Shown in pieces: positions 14,414 to 22,480 of a stretch of 28,699 nucleotides of DNA. This stretch comes from a virus. Where the stretch lies: the IMG/VR virus record IMGVR_UViG_3300036816_000055, positions 1 through 28,699 of that record; one strand, 5' to 3'. How positions within the stretch are numbered: position 1 is the first letter of the stretch; every line of letters starts with the position of its first letter. Position numbers and translations under genes: made by a program. The notes below the pieces were generated by a model, which saw nothing but the letters and a program-made list of their open reading frames with translations, did not search any database and was not told the DNA's origin.

Positions 14414-16284
14414 TAGGTCACCACCTTTGTAGATACCATGATGTAAACTGTATTGCTGGTATTACACCACCCATTAATCCTGTCTGATACATCCATGTAA
14501 CTGTCTGTCACTGGTATGTGTATAGTTTCGTAACCCTTCATAGGGTAGTTATTTACCATGTTGTAATTATCGGCATTGCCGCCAATTCTCAGGCCAACAA
14601 CATTAGGTAGATTACTGGTGTTGCATAATACAATTGACTTAATGATTCTTTTCTTGCCCGATGTAACAATTTCTTTAGTGCTCCCACTAAGACCCAATGA
14701 ATCTGCAAAAAACTCAATACCAGCGGCGGATGTGGATGGAGCATCTATTTGAGCCGCTGTCAACCTGGCACTGCAATATCCGGTCACAGACTGCATAGAA
14801 ATATTTACGGCAGGGGCGATTATCATATCCATAACGGGAATGACAATCGTTTCATTTGGTTTAAGCAAGTGATAGCAAAAGAGGATACCGTTTATGTCCA
14901 GGCGGAACCTACTTTCCGCCCCACTCCCGCATACTATGAGAGATTTAAGGATGGTAACTTTGTTTGTTTGACCTGTATAAATAACTGTATTGGTGCTTGG
15001 TACGCTATCGCCATACAATCTGATCGGGGTTGAAATTTCACTCAAAGGCCCCCATTTCCTCTCAGGCGCTTGCGCTACCCAATCAGTCCACACACCGCCC
15101 ACTCTAATCCTCATGAAAGTGGTTGGAGATAGATTTTGTTTTGTGGCCCTTTGCAAAACGTATAAATCAGAATCGACAATGACCTCAACGAAAAACCCGC
15201 CAGAACTACCACCGCCCACAGGAGCGTTCGGAACGCTTGGATTAACAAAATATTCCCCAGCGGTTATCATGTCATTGAAATCAATCGCGGGGATAGTTCT
15301 TTTCGCTCGACCGTTGTCCTGTGTCAGTTTGAACATTTGTCCTTTTTCGAAAAGTGCCAAGTCGTCGCCCTCGGCGCTGTACGGAACATCTGTCGAATCT
15401 CTTGAGAACTTGATTCTAGTGATTGCTTTAGTTGTGTTTGTTACAGGGCCAGAAACAACAAGTCGCAACTTAATAGCGGAAACACCCGATGCGATTGTTA
15501 CAAGCTTTGTTTTTCGATGCCAACCCATATTACCGTTCGCTTGCAATGACGTTATAGTCGCATTAGAAGCGGCGTTTACTACTTCTATATAGAGCTTCCC
15601 CTCATTCATTCCCCATGTATAGAATACAGCCTGTAACATGTAATCGCCTGTACTTACAGTTATAGAATCGGAATCCAAAGCGGCGTTCAAACCGCCAGTT
15701 AACGAGAAATTCATACCGAAGTATTTTGCTAACCTAGTATCTACGCTTGTGGTAACCGTCCAATAACTGGACACATCTGGTGGGGCCCAATATGACAACC
15801 CTAAATTAGCGGAAGAGTTCTTTACGAGGTTGGGCGAATAACCTTCAATGATCGGTTTTACCGCTGCGGTGGCATACCCCTGGGCGTTTTCGTCAGCTTG
15901 GTTCAGCATTTCTTCAAGTTCTGCTCTTGTAGGTACTTTCTTCCACGCACCCCATCCGAAATAGTAGTTTCTTTGGAACACCTCTAAGTTGCCAGGCTGG
16001 AAGGTGGTTAGGGTTTGCAACACTCCCGCATGCGGCTCGACTGTCAAGTGAAATGCCTCTCCTGTTGGGGAATTAAGCAAGGTTTCTACAGTAGCATTCG
16101 TTGGGCAATAATATTCCCCTTCTGTAATATAGCTATTAAGATCAGATTCCGCAGGTATAAGGATGGATTCACGTGTTGCAACGCCTGCGTCAATCTTTTC
16201 AAAAATCCTGTTAATACTCTCTCGGGTCACATTCTCGTTCCCCAAGGGAAGAGGCAATTTCAGTCGATCTGTTTCTTTTGGCAT
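14413..16284 (-). CDS. Module B tail fiber with pyocin-knob domains and duplicated C-terminal domain, 623 aa
   Basis: This is the receptor-binding fiber of the second particle. Two knob-like domains are visible: about residues 38-118 (..ITEGEYYCP.. to ..WGAWKKV) and about 320-398 (DNGRAKRTIP.. to ..GVWTDWV), separated by a beta-rich carbohydrate-binding-like region near 150-300. The last 200 residues hold two similar units at about 423-510 and 525-623, each with an IxKSIVLC-like strand, a GLRIGG/RLDING strand, an HIPVTD/VIPVMD motif and a GWC/GYC turn. I place the start at the ATG overlapping the DUF2313 stop (TAATG) because GGAGGTG lies 9 nt upstream; a GTG nine bases further upstream (16293) is in frame but poorly spaced. 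No similarity to fiber A beyond the knob fold. Confidence 0.85.
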   Translation of the reverse strand: MPKETDRLKLPLPLGNENVTRESINRIFEKIDAGVATRESILIPAESDLNSYITEGEYYCPTNATVETLLNSPTGEAFHLTVEPHAGVLQTLTTFQPGNLEVFQRNYYFGWGAWKKVPTRAELEEMLNQADENAQGYATAAVKPIIEGYSPNLVKNSSANLGLSYWAPPDVSSYWTVTTSVDTRLAKYFGMNFSLTGGLNAALDSDSITVSTGDYMLQAVFYTWGMNEGKLYIEVVNAASNATITSLQANGNMGWHRKTKLVTIASGVSAIKLRLVVSGPVTNTTKAITRIKFSRDSTDVPYSAEGDDLALFEKGQMFKLTQDNGRAKRTIPAIDFNDMITAGEYFVNPSVPNAPVGGGSSGGFFVEVIVDSDLYVLQRATKQNLSPTTFMRIRVGGVWTDWVAQAPERKWGPLSEISTPIRLYGDSVPSTNTVIYTGQTNKVTILKSLIVCGSGAESRFRLDINGILFCYHLLKPNETIVIPVMDMIIAPAVNISMQSVTGYCSARLTAAQIDAPSTSAAGIEFFADSLGLSGSTKEIVTSGKKRIIKSIVLCNTSNLPNVVGLRIGGNADNYNMVNNYPMKGYETIHIPVTDSYMDVSDRINGWCNTSNTVYIMVSTKVVT

Positions 16285-16874
16285 TACGCCCACACCTCCA
16301 GTTCATTCCACGTCAAGGACGCGGCATCGAGTTCGTCCCATGTCATCTGTTTGTTGTCCAGATCATCCCAGACCAGATAACGATATCTATATTCCACGGC
16401 CATGTGGGCCGGTTTCAATTCTTCAATCGCACGTTTGAGATCATCGATATTGGGCGGGCTGCCCATCGTATCCACAAAGCTCACCGTAAAACTCCACGTT
16501 TCCGGCTGAAATGTCACATCTACCTTGCCCCCATCATACGCCTCAGCCACATTCGCAACCTGCCTACCCGAGAACTTTCCTGCCCCGCGCAGCTTCGACT
16601 CGACCACCGCACGTCTTGGTTCCACAGGTTTGAGACGATCCGTCTCAATACCTAGCTCCTGCTCCCAGAAGTCCAGCCCCCACGTCGCTGTACGGACAAA
16701 AAACTGCTCCAACGTCTCATCCAGCGCCTGATACAGCAGATCCATCTCGGTGCCTTTGGCCTGCATATCCGCCTCCATGATTCGCGAAGTCTCATAATAC
16801 CTTGGCAGATACGAGAAAAGCTCCCGCCCTTTCTCACTCGTCAGTCCAACATCTACAATAGAAGGAGCACTCAT
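16284..16874 (-). CDS. Module B baseplate protein, DUF2313 / YmfQ-like (XkdU position)
   Basis: With the ATG at 16874 the protein has 196 aa, normal for the family; AAGGGAGGGG precedes this ATG. An in-frame ATG at 16919 would add 15 residues (MRRSMLMCKEGRGQG) that look like translated leader. Shared family blocks are KLRGAGKFSGRQVANVAEAY and the G-SPPNIDDLKRAIEELKPAHM segment, both close to the module A copy. The C-terminal 30 residues consist of a WDDLDN, MTWDELD, LTWNELE series of short Trp-acidic repeats not present in module A. Unlike module A, a 137-nt gap separates it from the J gene. It should complete the baseplate wedge and present fiber B. Confidence 0.87.
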   Translation of the reverse strand: MSAPSIVDVGLTSEKGRELFSYLPRYYETSRIMEADMQAKGTEMDLLYQALDETLEQFFVRTATWGLDFWEQELGIETDRLKPVEPRRAVVESKLRGAGKFSGRQVANVAEAYDGGKVDVTFQPETWSFTVSFVDTMGSPPNIDDLKRAIEELKPAHMAVEYRYRYLVWDDLDNKQMTWDELDAASLTWNELEVWA

Positions 16875-17011
16875 GCCCTGTCCCCTCCCTTCCTTGCACA
16901 TCAACATGGAGCGTCTCACTCACCAGCTCTAACCCAGATCGGCGTATTTCTCCCAATCTCCCTAGGCCTCCGCACTCCCAAACTACTTTCTCATCCACCA
17001 TCTGCACAACA

Positions 17012-18151
17012 CTACTCATGCACATCCACCGTCCCCAGCACGGCCACCTGACTCGCGGTCATCTCAATATTTTGGTCGCTCACACCGTTCACGGTAAGCT
17101 CCGAATAGTCAATAATGGGCGGAATGTCCAGCAGAATCGCGGCAATACGAGTATAACGAACGAGTGGATCTGCAAAAGCCAACTGTTTCAAGTACGCGGT
17201 CACCCCGCGTTCGATCAATGCTCGTACATCGGCCAACGTCGCATCACTTGCCAACGTCAGCTTCACCTGAATGTTCATTGGTACTTCCTCAGCTGGCATC
17301 ACGGACACCACTGGCCCAGCCGGGGCGACACCTTCACCCTGTCCATCCTGCGTTGGGTCTACGTATTTCTGCACAGCCGCTACCAGATCGCTACCCGCCG
17401 CACGTTTGTCCGTATCCAGCAAATACAATCCCACCGTGCCTGGCCCTTGCCATAACGGAATAACCCGCGTTGCACCAACACCTGGTACCTCACTGGCCCA
17501 TTGCACATATTGCGATTTGTTGCCGCTTGTTCCCTGATTGCGGACTTTGGCATAAAAACGTTCCAGCAGCGCCGTATCCGCCTCAATATCCGCACCGCCT
17601 TTAATCACCTCAACATTAGTTACAGAGGTAACGCCACTCACTGGTGTGGACAGCACAGTCACGGTGCCCGCAGGCACATTGCTTTCTTTTCCGGCAACAA
17701 GCGCTCGCACGCCTACCACCCCGGAGCCCTCTGCATCCAGTTCCACACGCCCCACCGTTTCATATTCGAGCGAAGCCTCACCGGAGATTTCATCTGCCAA
17801 CGTAGCCACAACCGTACCCGCAGGAATCACCTTACCCGGTGTACCTGCGAATCTTACTGTACCTTGCGCCACTACAGCAGCCCGCCGTGTAATGCCATGC
17901 TCCCCCGCCCGCAGATCCAACTCTTCCGAACGAAAATTCGGATCGCTGCTCGCCGCTGTACTCGCAAACCCGCGTCGCAGCAGTTCCTGCGCCCACAAAG
18001 CCGCCTCGGACAGCATAAAAGCTACCGGAGCCTCCGCATCCCACAGGAACGAACCCTCCGACTTATCCAGATCCGCGGGCAGACGACCCAGCATACGCTG
18101 CATAATCTGTTCCTCCGTCTGGTCCTCCAAATAACGCGGAATCTCAGCCAT
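17012..18151 (-). CDS. Module B baseplate J-like protein (XkdT position)
   Basis: This 379-aa Baseplate_J protein is 27 residues longer than the module A paralog. It begins MAEIPRYLEDQTEEQIMQRM and continues LPADLDKSEGSFLWDAEAP, typical of XkdT. The central GPGTVGLYLL and DPTQDGQGEG (about residue 266) and the C-terminal ADPLVRYTRI / LDIPPIIDYSEL blocks (about 320-340) are nearly identical to module A, and the C-terminus ends VAVLGTVDVHE (A: VAVLGTVKVT). Expected role is the main wedge protein transmitting the contraction trigger. It lies 4 nt after the DUF2634 stop. Confidence 0.93.
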   Translation of the reverse strand: MAEIPRYLEDQTEEQIMQRMLGRLPADLDKSEGSFLWDAEAPVAFMLSEAALWAQELLRRGFASTAASSDPNFRSEELDLRAGEHGITRRAAVVAQGTVRFAGTPGKVIPAGTVVATLADEISGEASLEYETVGRVELDAEGSGVVGVRALVAGKESNVPAGTVTVLSTPVSGVTSVTNVEVIKGGADIEADTALLERFYAKVRNQGTSGNKSQYVQWASEVPGVGATRVIPLWQGPGTVGLYLLDTDKRAAGSDLVAAVQKYVDPTQDGQGEGVAPAGPVVSVMPAEEVPMNIQVKLTLASDATLADVRALIERGVTAYLKQLAFADPLVRYTRIAAILLDIPPIIDYSELTVNGVSDQNIEMTASQVAVLGTVDVHE

Positions 18152-18155
18152 CCCG

Positions 18156-18611
18156 TCAGATCACCTCACTTTCCAAAATAAACATCTCTTCCTGCACACT
18201 CGCCACCCGACACGAGAACATGCACTGCTCCCGATTCCAATCAAACGTAAACTGGTCTACCGAATCCGTGCGTGGATCAGCCAGCAGCGTCTCCGTAACC
18301 ATCCGGGTAATCTCACTTTCCATTACTCCCCGGCTGTCACCCTGACCGACCAACTCATCTAGCTCCGATCCATAGTTTCGGGAGTAAATCACATGTCTGT
18401 ACCGCGGCGTTTTCACGGCCTTAATGCACCACTGCACCCACGCTTCATGCGCACCTGCTGCAGCGACTTTGCCACTTGGGGTCAGCACAAAATCCCCTGC
18501 ATCGTAATCGAATCGCCAGCTCCGTCCAAATCTCACCTCTTCCGAAGCCGCCCCCGACAGGTCCTCCTCATCTCCCCATACCAAACCCGTTTCCGGGAAC
18601 AAACTAGGCAT
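18156..18611 (-). CDS. Module B DUF2634 baseplate protein / gp25-like sheath initiator (XkdS position)
   Basis: The 151-aa product (ATG at 18611, with AAGGTGG 9 nt upstream; a GTG two codons earlier is less well spaced) carries RYRHVIYSRNYG at residues 71-82, matching the R-Y-x-H-x-IYS-x-x-YG pattern of its module A paralog, and ends in a beta-rich domain. The N-terminal 25 residues are acidic (VWGDEEDLSG). It overlaps DUF2577 by 8 nt and lies 4 nt before the J gene. Role in wedge and sheath initiation is by family. Confidence 0.85.
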   Translation of the reverse strand: MPSLFPETGLVWGDEEDLSGAASEEVRFGRSWRFDYDAGDFVLTPSGKVAAAGAHEAWVQWCIKAVKTPRYRHVIYSRNYGSELDELVGQGDSRGVMESEITRMVTETLLADPRTDSVDQFTFDWNREQCMFSCRVASVQEEMFILESEVI

Positions 18612-19014
18612 TCGCACTCACCACCTTACACAGCACCACAATGTCGTTACCGCCATTCACCCGCATCGCCAGCACCCGATCTCCCGCTTTCAGCCCTTTT
18701 CCAAGAGACCACACCGCTTCTTCCACTTCCCCTTTTTGCAAAAGGAACCTTCCCGTGCCCGTCGTTCCGCCGTTTGCCACGTCAGGTATACCGGAAATCG
18801 CGCCAGCAGCCTCGCGCTCCGGCAATCCAAGCGTGCCCGGTAACTCGGCCACGAGATAGTCCTGCACTTCGTGCTTGAAATCATCCAGCTTCACACCGGA
18901 TGAAGTCATCGTACCCAATACCGCGCCCATGCCGCTCACGGCCTGACGAGTATGCGTACTCATCGCACCCCGCATGACTTCGGCAAAATGCCCATACGGA
19001 TCATCTTTATTCAA
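18604..19014 (-). CDS. Module B DUF2577-like spike protein (XkdR position)
   Basis: This 136-aa protein has the family's C-terminal GLKAGDRVLAMRVNGGNDIVVLCKV block, equivalent to the VGDHVLLLRVQGG block in module A, and an N-terminal helix (HFAEVMRGAMSTHTRQAVSG). A middle segment is Gly/Thr-rich (VANGGTTGTGRF). It overlaps the hub gene by 8 nt and DUF2634 by 8 nt. It is about 50 residues longer than the module A protein. It is expected to sit under the hub as part of the puncturing tip. Confidence 0.8.
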   Translation of the reverse strand: MNKDDPYGHFAEVMRGAMSTHTRQAVSGMGAVLGTMTSSGVKLDDFKHEVQDYLVAELPGTLGLPEREAAGAISGIPDVANGGTTGTGRFLLQKGEVEEAVWSLGKGLKAGDRVLAMRVNGGNDIVVLCKVVSANA

Positions 19015-19993
19015 GATAAACCCTCCTTTTCACCATCTCGACAGTACCCAGCTCCAACGTCATCGTTCCAGGTCCAGCGGACAGATCACGGCTAACCGAC
19101 ATGACGATCAGTTTCAACCCTTTGAGCAGCACCGCGTCTCCGGCACGAATCGTATTCACATCTGGTGCAGATACGGTAAAGGTCTCCTGAATACCCGTCA
19201 GCTTGCTTTTCGCCAGCTTCTTGGCGGCAGTCGCCGTTTTCACCTGATCGTCCTCGATCAGCTTCTGCAGCGTGCCCAGCTCGACTACACCAGCCTGCTC
19301 AATCGCGAGCACTTTGGAAGGAACCTCTTTGCCGCTGCTGGACTCCGAGGCCGCCATCACTTTAACTTTGGTAACCGCACCTTCGAGCGTACGCATCTGG
19401 GTCAGATCGATCAGCCGATCCAGCTCGTGCACCTTCGCATTACTGCCCACCTTGAACAACTGCAACCCGCCGGGCGTCATCCGCGGATGATACATATCCC
19501 CACCGGACTTCACCGTTTCCTTCAGATCGGCAAACATCATCGAAAAAATCGTCTGCGACCGATAAACCGCTTTGCTCAGCTTTGTTTTGGTATCCGGCAG
19601 CGCGGCGTATGGAATTTTCCATTCCTTGGCGTACGTTTTGAGTCTCTGCGTGGCAGTCTGGTCTTTCGGCAGTAGGAACTCATCCTCCGATTTTTCCAGA
19701 TAAATCATCCGGTCGTAGACAGTCAGGGACAGTCGCTTGGTGCCGCTGTTCGAGCTTTCCACTTCCCAGATGACCGCAGGGTGCAGCAAGTGAACCATTG
19801 ATTTTTCGCCAAAAGGAATCCCGCTGATCCGCACCGCCATACCCGGTGAAATCGCAGGCAGACCCGAAGACGCAGACACCGCCAGCCGGATGTTGGCCTG
19901 ATAGGCAATCTGGTCGAGCGAGTCCTTTAGCGTAATCGTCTCTACTAGCTTCGTGATGTCATATTTGTCGTCGACAATGACCTTGTAGGTCAT
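19007..19993 (-). CDS. Module B baseplate hub protein (XkdQ/YqbQ-like)
   Basis: This 328-aa protein starts MTYKVIVDDKYDITKLVETI and has the family order: beta-rich N-terminal domain, LSLTVYDRMIYLEKSEDEFL, TATQRLKTYAKEWKIPY, then the GDMYHPRMTPGGLQLFKVG strand pair, a helical KTATAAKKLAKSKLTG segment and a closing RAGDAVLL domain. It should form the hub ring linking tube, LysM protein and spike. The ATG overlaps the LysM gene stop by four bases (ATGA). Sequence is far from the module A hub, but length and neighbours agree. Confidence 0.87.
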   Translation of the reverse strand: MTYKVIVDDKYDITKLVETITLKDSLDQIAYQANIRLAVSASSGLPAISPGMAVRISGIPFGEKSMVHLLHPAVIWEVESSNSGTKRLSLTVYDRMIYLEKSEDEFLLPKDQTATQRLKTYAKEWKIPYAALPDTKTKLSKAVYRSQTIFSMMFADLKETVKSGGDMYHPRMTPGGLQLFKVGSNAKVHELDRLIDLTQMRTLEGAVTKVKVMAASESSSGKEVPSKVLAIEQAGVVELGTLQKLIEDDQVKTATAAKKLAKSKLTGIQETFTVSAPDVNTIRAGDAVLLKGLKLIVMSVSRDLSAGPGTMTLELGTVEMVKRRVYLE

Positions 19994-20655
19994 GGCATCA
20001 CCAGCTTTTGTCCCGGCTTGATCCGGTTCGGATCACTGCCGATGGTCTTCACATTGAGCTTGTAAATCTCGTTCCATTTGGAACTGCTGCCCAGCTCAAG
20101 CTTTGCTATTTTGGACAGGGAATCGCCAGATTTGACGGTGTAGGTCTTGCTGCTCGTTTTCAGATCCGTACGAGAACCTGACTTGCTCGCAGACGTTGTA
20201 CCGCCAACCTTCTCCACTTTGGAATCCCGCCACGTTCGCAGCGTAATGTCAAAGTAAATATCCCCGCTCTCTCCGCCTCGGAAAGTGGTATTGTGGGAGA
20301 TCAGAAACACGGGCACGTTCACCCCCGTGTTGGTAATGATGAAGCGCAGCGGCTTTTTCGATACCAGAAATGTATTCAGCATATTCATTGCTACACGAGG
20401 ATCAGGCAAAGGCTCGTACATGCAATAGGAAGCATCATATTCTTTGGGAAAAAAAGAAGAGAAGGTGATCTCCTTCACCTTCTCCCCCTGCGCAAAATCA
20501 AACTCGCCATATTCCAACATATTAATCGTTTCGTATCCCTTGGATCGGGAGATCGTCAGTTCTTCCGGTTTCACCGGAAACTGAAACTTCGTTTTCCCAT
20601 CAATCAGGGTAAATTCCATTTTGACACCTTCCACGTTATCCTTAAATTCAGTCAT
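19990..20655 (-). CDS. Module B LysM-domain tail protein (XkdP position)
   Basis: This 221-aa protein has an N-terminal domain beginning EFTLIDGKTKFQFPVKPEEL and a C-terminal LysM at about residues 168-221 (YTVKSGDSLSKIAKLELGSS, then W-NEIYKLN and IKPGQKLVMP). The two are joined by a Ser/Thr/Lys-rich linker. I use the ATG at 20655 because AAAGGAGG precedes it; a second ATG 12 codons in also has a fair site and would give the more usual family N-terminus. LysM implies peptidoglycan binding near the spike. Confidence 0.9.
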   Translation of the reverse strand: MTEFKDNVEGVKMEFTLIDGKTKFQFPVKPEELTISRSKGYETINMLEYGEFDFAQGEKVKEITFSSFFPKEYDASYCMYEPLPDPRVAMNMLNTFLVSKKPLRFIITNTGVNVPVFLISHNTTFRGGESGDIYFDITLRTWRDSKVEKVGGTTSASKSGSRTDLKTSSKTYTVKSGDSLSKIAKLELGSSSKWNEIYKLNVKTIGSDPNRIKPGQKLVMP

Positions 20656-20673
20656 GACAGGCCTCCTTTCTGC

Positions 20674-22455
20674 TTAGGCCATAATCGTTTTTCGATTTTC
20701 CATCGCACGGCGCACTTCGCCTGCAAATCTCATGCCAACTTGATGCGAGATCGCATCGTAGTCGATGGCGTTCTCACGGACAGTCACCTGCACAGCTCCT
20801 TGTGGTACGTTTACGGAGATCTGATTGGTCGTCTCGGTTTTAAAATCCTTCAGGTAACCGGACAGACTGCTCATCTGGTCTTCGGATATTTGTACCGTCA
20901 TCGTGGACGATTTGCCATTGGCATTTCCACCAGTTTGCGCTCCGTTACCTAGACCCATGGCTTGGGACTGCATCACGCTTGTTCCCATAAAACCAGCAGA
21001 TGTAGGCTGACCGACTTTGCTGTTCATATAAGCCGTTGGGCCTGTCATGGTCAGTGCCGGTGGCATATAGGCAGGTGCCATCTGCGGACCTGTTGCTACT
21101 TGCGACGTTGAAGCCACCGTTGCTGCGGATACGGTCTTGTCCTCCTTCTTCGAGCCAAAACCGAAGAAACTGGATATGCCATCGGTGATGTTTTTCGTTT
21201 TCTCAGAGATGTAATCCGCTGCACCCGACAATGCGTTACCCACACCCTCGGTAGCGTTGGACATGAATTTTCCAATATCCTTGGATTTGTCCCCAATCCA
21301 GCCGCCTGCTGCACTGCCAGCCCAACCGCCGATTGCGCCGCCTATATACGTGCCAATGACAGGTGAAATGACGCTACCGATTGCACTACCAATCGCCGTT
21401 CCTGCTGTGCCCCCAATCATGGAACCAACCGCTCGGCCCCTCTCTTCCGGCGGTGCGCTTGCGATGTTGGCCACATCAGCGAGCATGCTGATTGGACGAA
21501 CCAGTTTTCCAGCACCTTTGGCAAGGCCGCCGCCCAATTTACCCAACATGCCATCTCCCGAGAAGAGATTGGACATCGCCATGGGTGAACTAGACATCAA
21601 GCCTGATACCAAATTTGACTTTTTACCGCCACCAATTCTTCGGTTTCTGTCCATTTTTTTAGCTTCTTGAAAGGCACGCTCAGATGTGTCTGTATCAATT
21701 TGGGACATACTCGGCGTTGGTGCAGGAGTTGGAGTAGCTGCTCTGGAAGCAAACCTTCCTCCCCCTCGTCCACCAGATACTTTCCGGACAGGCGGTTTGC
21801 TTGATGTGTCACTACCTGTTCTTGAACTGTTTCGAGTTTGATTCTTGCCTATCTTACCTTCTGCAACTTCTGTACTCTTACTGGGATTAGAAGCCTTATC
21901 CTTTTTAGACTTTCGATCAGCCCAAGCTTTCTTTCCCTTCCCAATCAAATCGGTTAAGTTATTTGCAATATCCAAACCAGTACTGGTATATTCTAGCGCT
22001 TTTTCCCACCACTTTTTATCTTCTTCTTTAGCTGCATTATTAATGGTTGTATTGTTACTCCCGATCACAACGGATATGGAGGAACCACTTGCCGGATTCA
22101 TTTTCCCCATCGCCACTTCAACCTTCTGCCGAACCTCCACTGATACAGTCCCGGAAGCCTTCACCATCTGATTCCTGAAACTGTTCAGTTTCACTAGTGC
22201 GCGATCAAGTGCCGGACTAAGTTGGTCATCCAATCCAATCTTAGGTGTAATCCGCAGTCTGCTCAATCGCACAGCCGTGCTATAAATACTTTCCAGCCTG
22301 CGCCCGGTTGTTCTCAGCTCATTGTTCACTTTAATAAGACTCTGATAGCGAACTCTGCCCAGTCGTTCCGTAGAACGCTGAATCTGTTCCAGATACCGGA
22401 TGGTCGTTCGCATTTCCGCGTTTGATTTGGACAAACCCACAATCATTTCTGCCAT
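20674..22455 (-). CDS. Module B tail tape measure protein, 593 aa
   Basis: It lies between the frameshifted chaperone and the LysM gene. The start is set at ATG 22455, with GGGGGTG 7 nt upstream; a GTG three codons earlier overlaps that site. Residues 1-110 are helical and charged, followed by a Lys/Ser-rich stretch, then a Gly-rich hydrophobic block at about 343-390 built of GxxxG steps (GTAGTAIGSAIGSVISPVIG), a Met/Pro/Gly-rich region and a C-terminal helix. This is a short tape measure, 100 residues shorter than that of module A, and lacks the Asn-rich N-terminus seen there. Confidence 0.87.
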   Translation of the reverse strand: MAEMIVGLSKSNAEMRTTIRYLEQIQRSTERLGRVRYQSLIKVNNELRTTGRRLESIYSTAVRLSRLRITPKIGLDDQLSPALDRALVKLNSFRNQMVKASGTVSVEVRQKVEVAMGKMNPASGSSISVVIGSNNTTINNAAKEEDKKWWEKALEYTSTGLDIANNLTDLIGKGKKAWADRKSKKDKASNPSKSTEVAEGKIGKNQTRNSSRTGSDTSSKPPVRKVSGGRGGGRFASRAATPTPAPTPSMSQIDTDTSERAFQEAKKMDRNRRIGGGKKSNLVSGLMSSSPMAMSNLFSGDGMLGKLGGGLAKGAGKLVRPISMLADVANIASAPPEERGRAVGSMIGGTAGTAIGSAIGSVISPVIGTYIGGAIGGWAGSAAGGWIGDKSKDIGKFMSNATEGVGNALSGAADYISEKTKNITDGISSFFGFGSKKEDKTVSAATVASTSQVATGPQMAPAYMPPALTMTGPTAYMNSKVGQPTSAGFMGTSVMQSQAMGLGNGAQTGGNANGKSSTMTVQISEDQMSSLSGYLKDFKTETTNQISVNVPQGAVQVTVRENAIDYDAISHQVGMRFAGEVRRAMENRKTIMA

Positions 22456-22480
22456 TTCTTTCACCCCCTGTCCTATCTAG

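Noticed and set aside
16834-17025. Minus-strand 63-codon open frame between J and DUF2313
   Set aside because: No homologous pattern recognised; it overlaps both neighbours out of frame and is better explained as junction sequence, so it is reported only as a finding about the gap.
17646-18134. Plus-strand open frame of 162 codons, Ser/Thr/Ala-rich
   Set aside because: Shadow of the GC-rich baseplate J gene; composition is what the complement of that gene gives.
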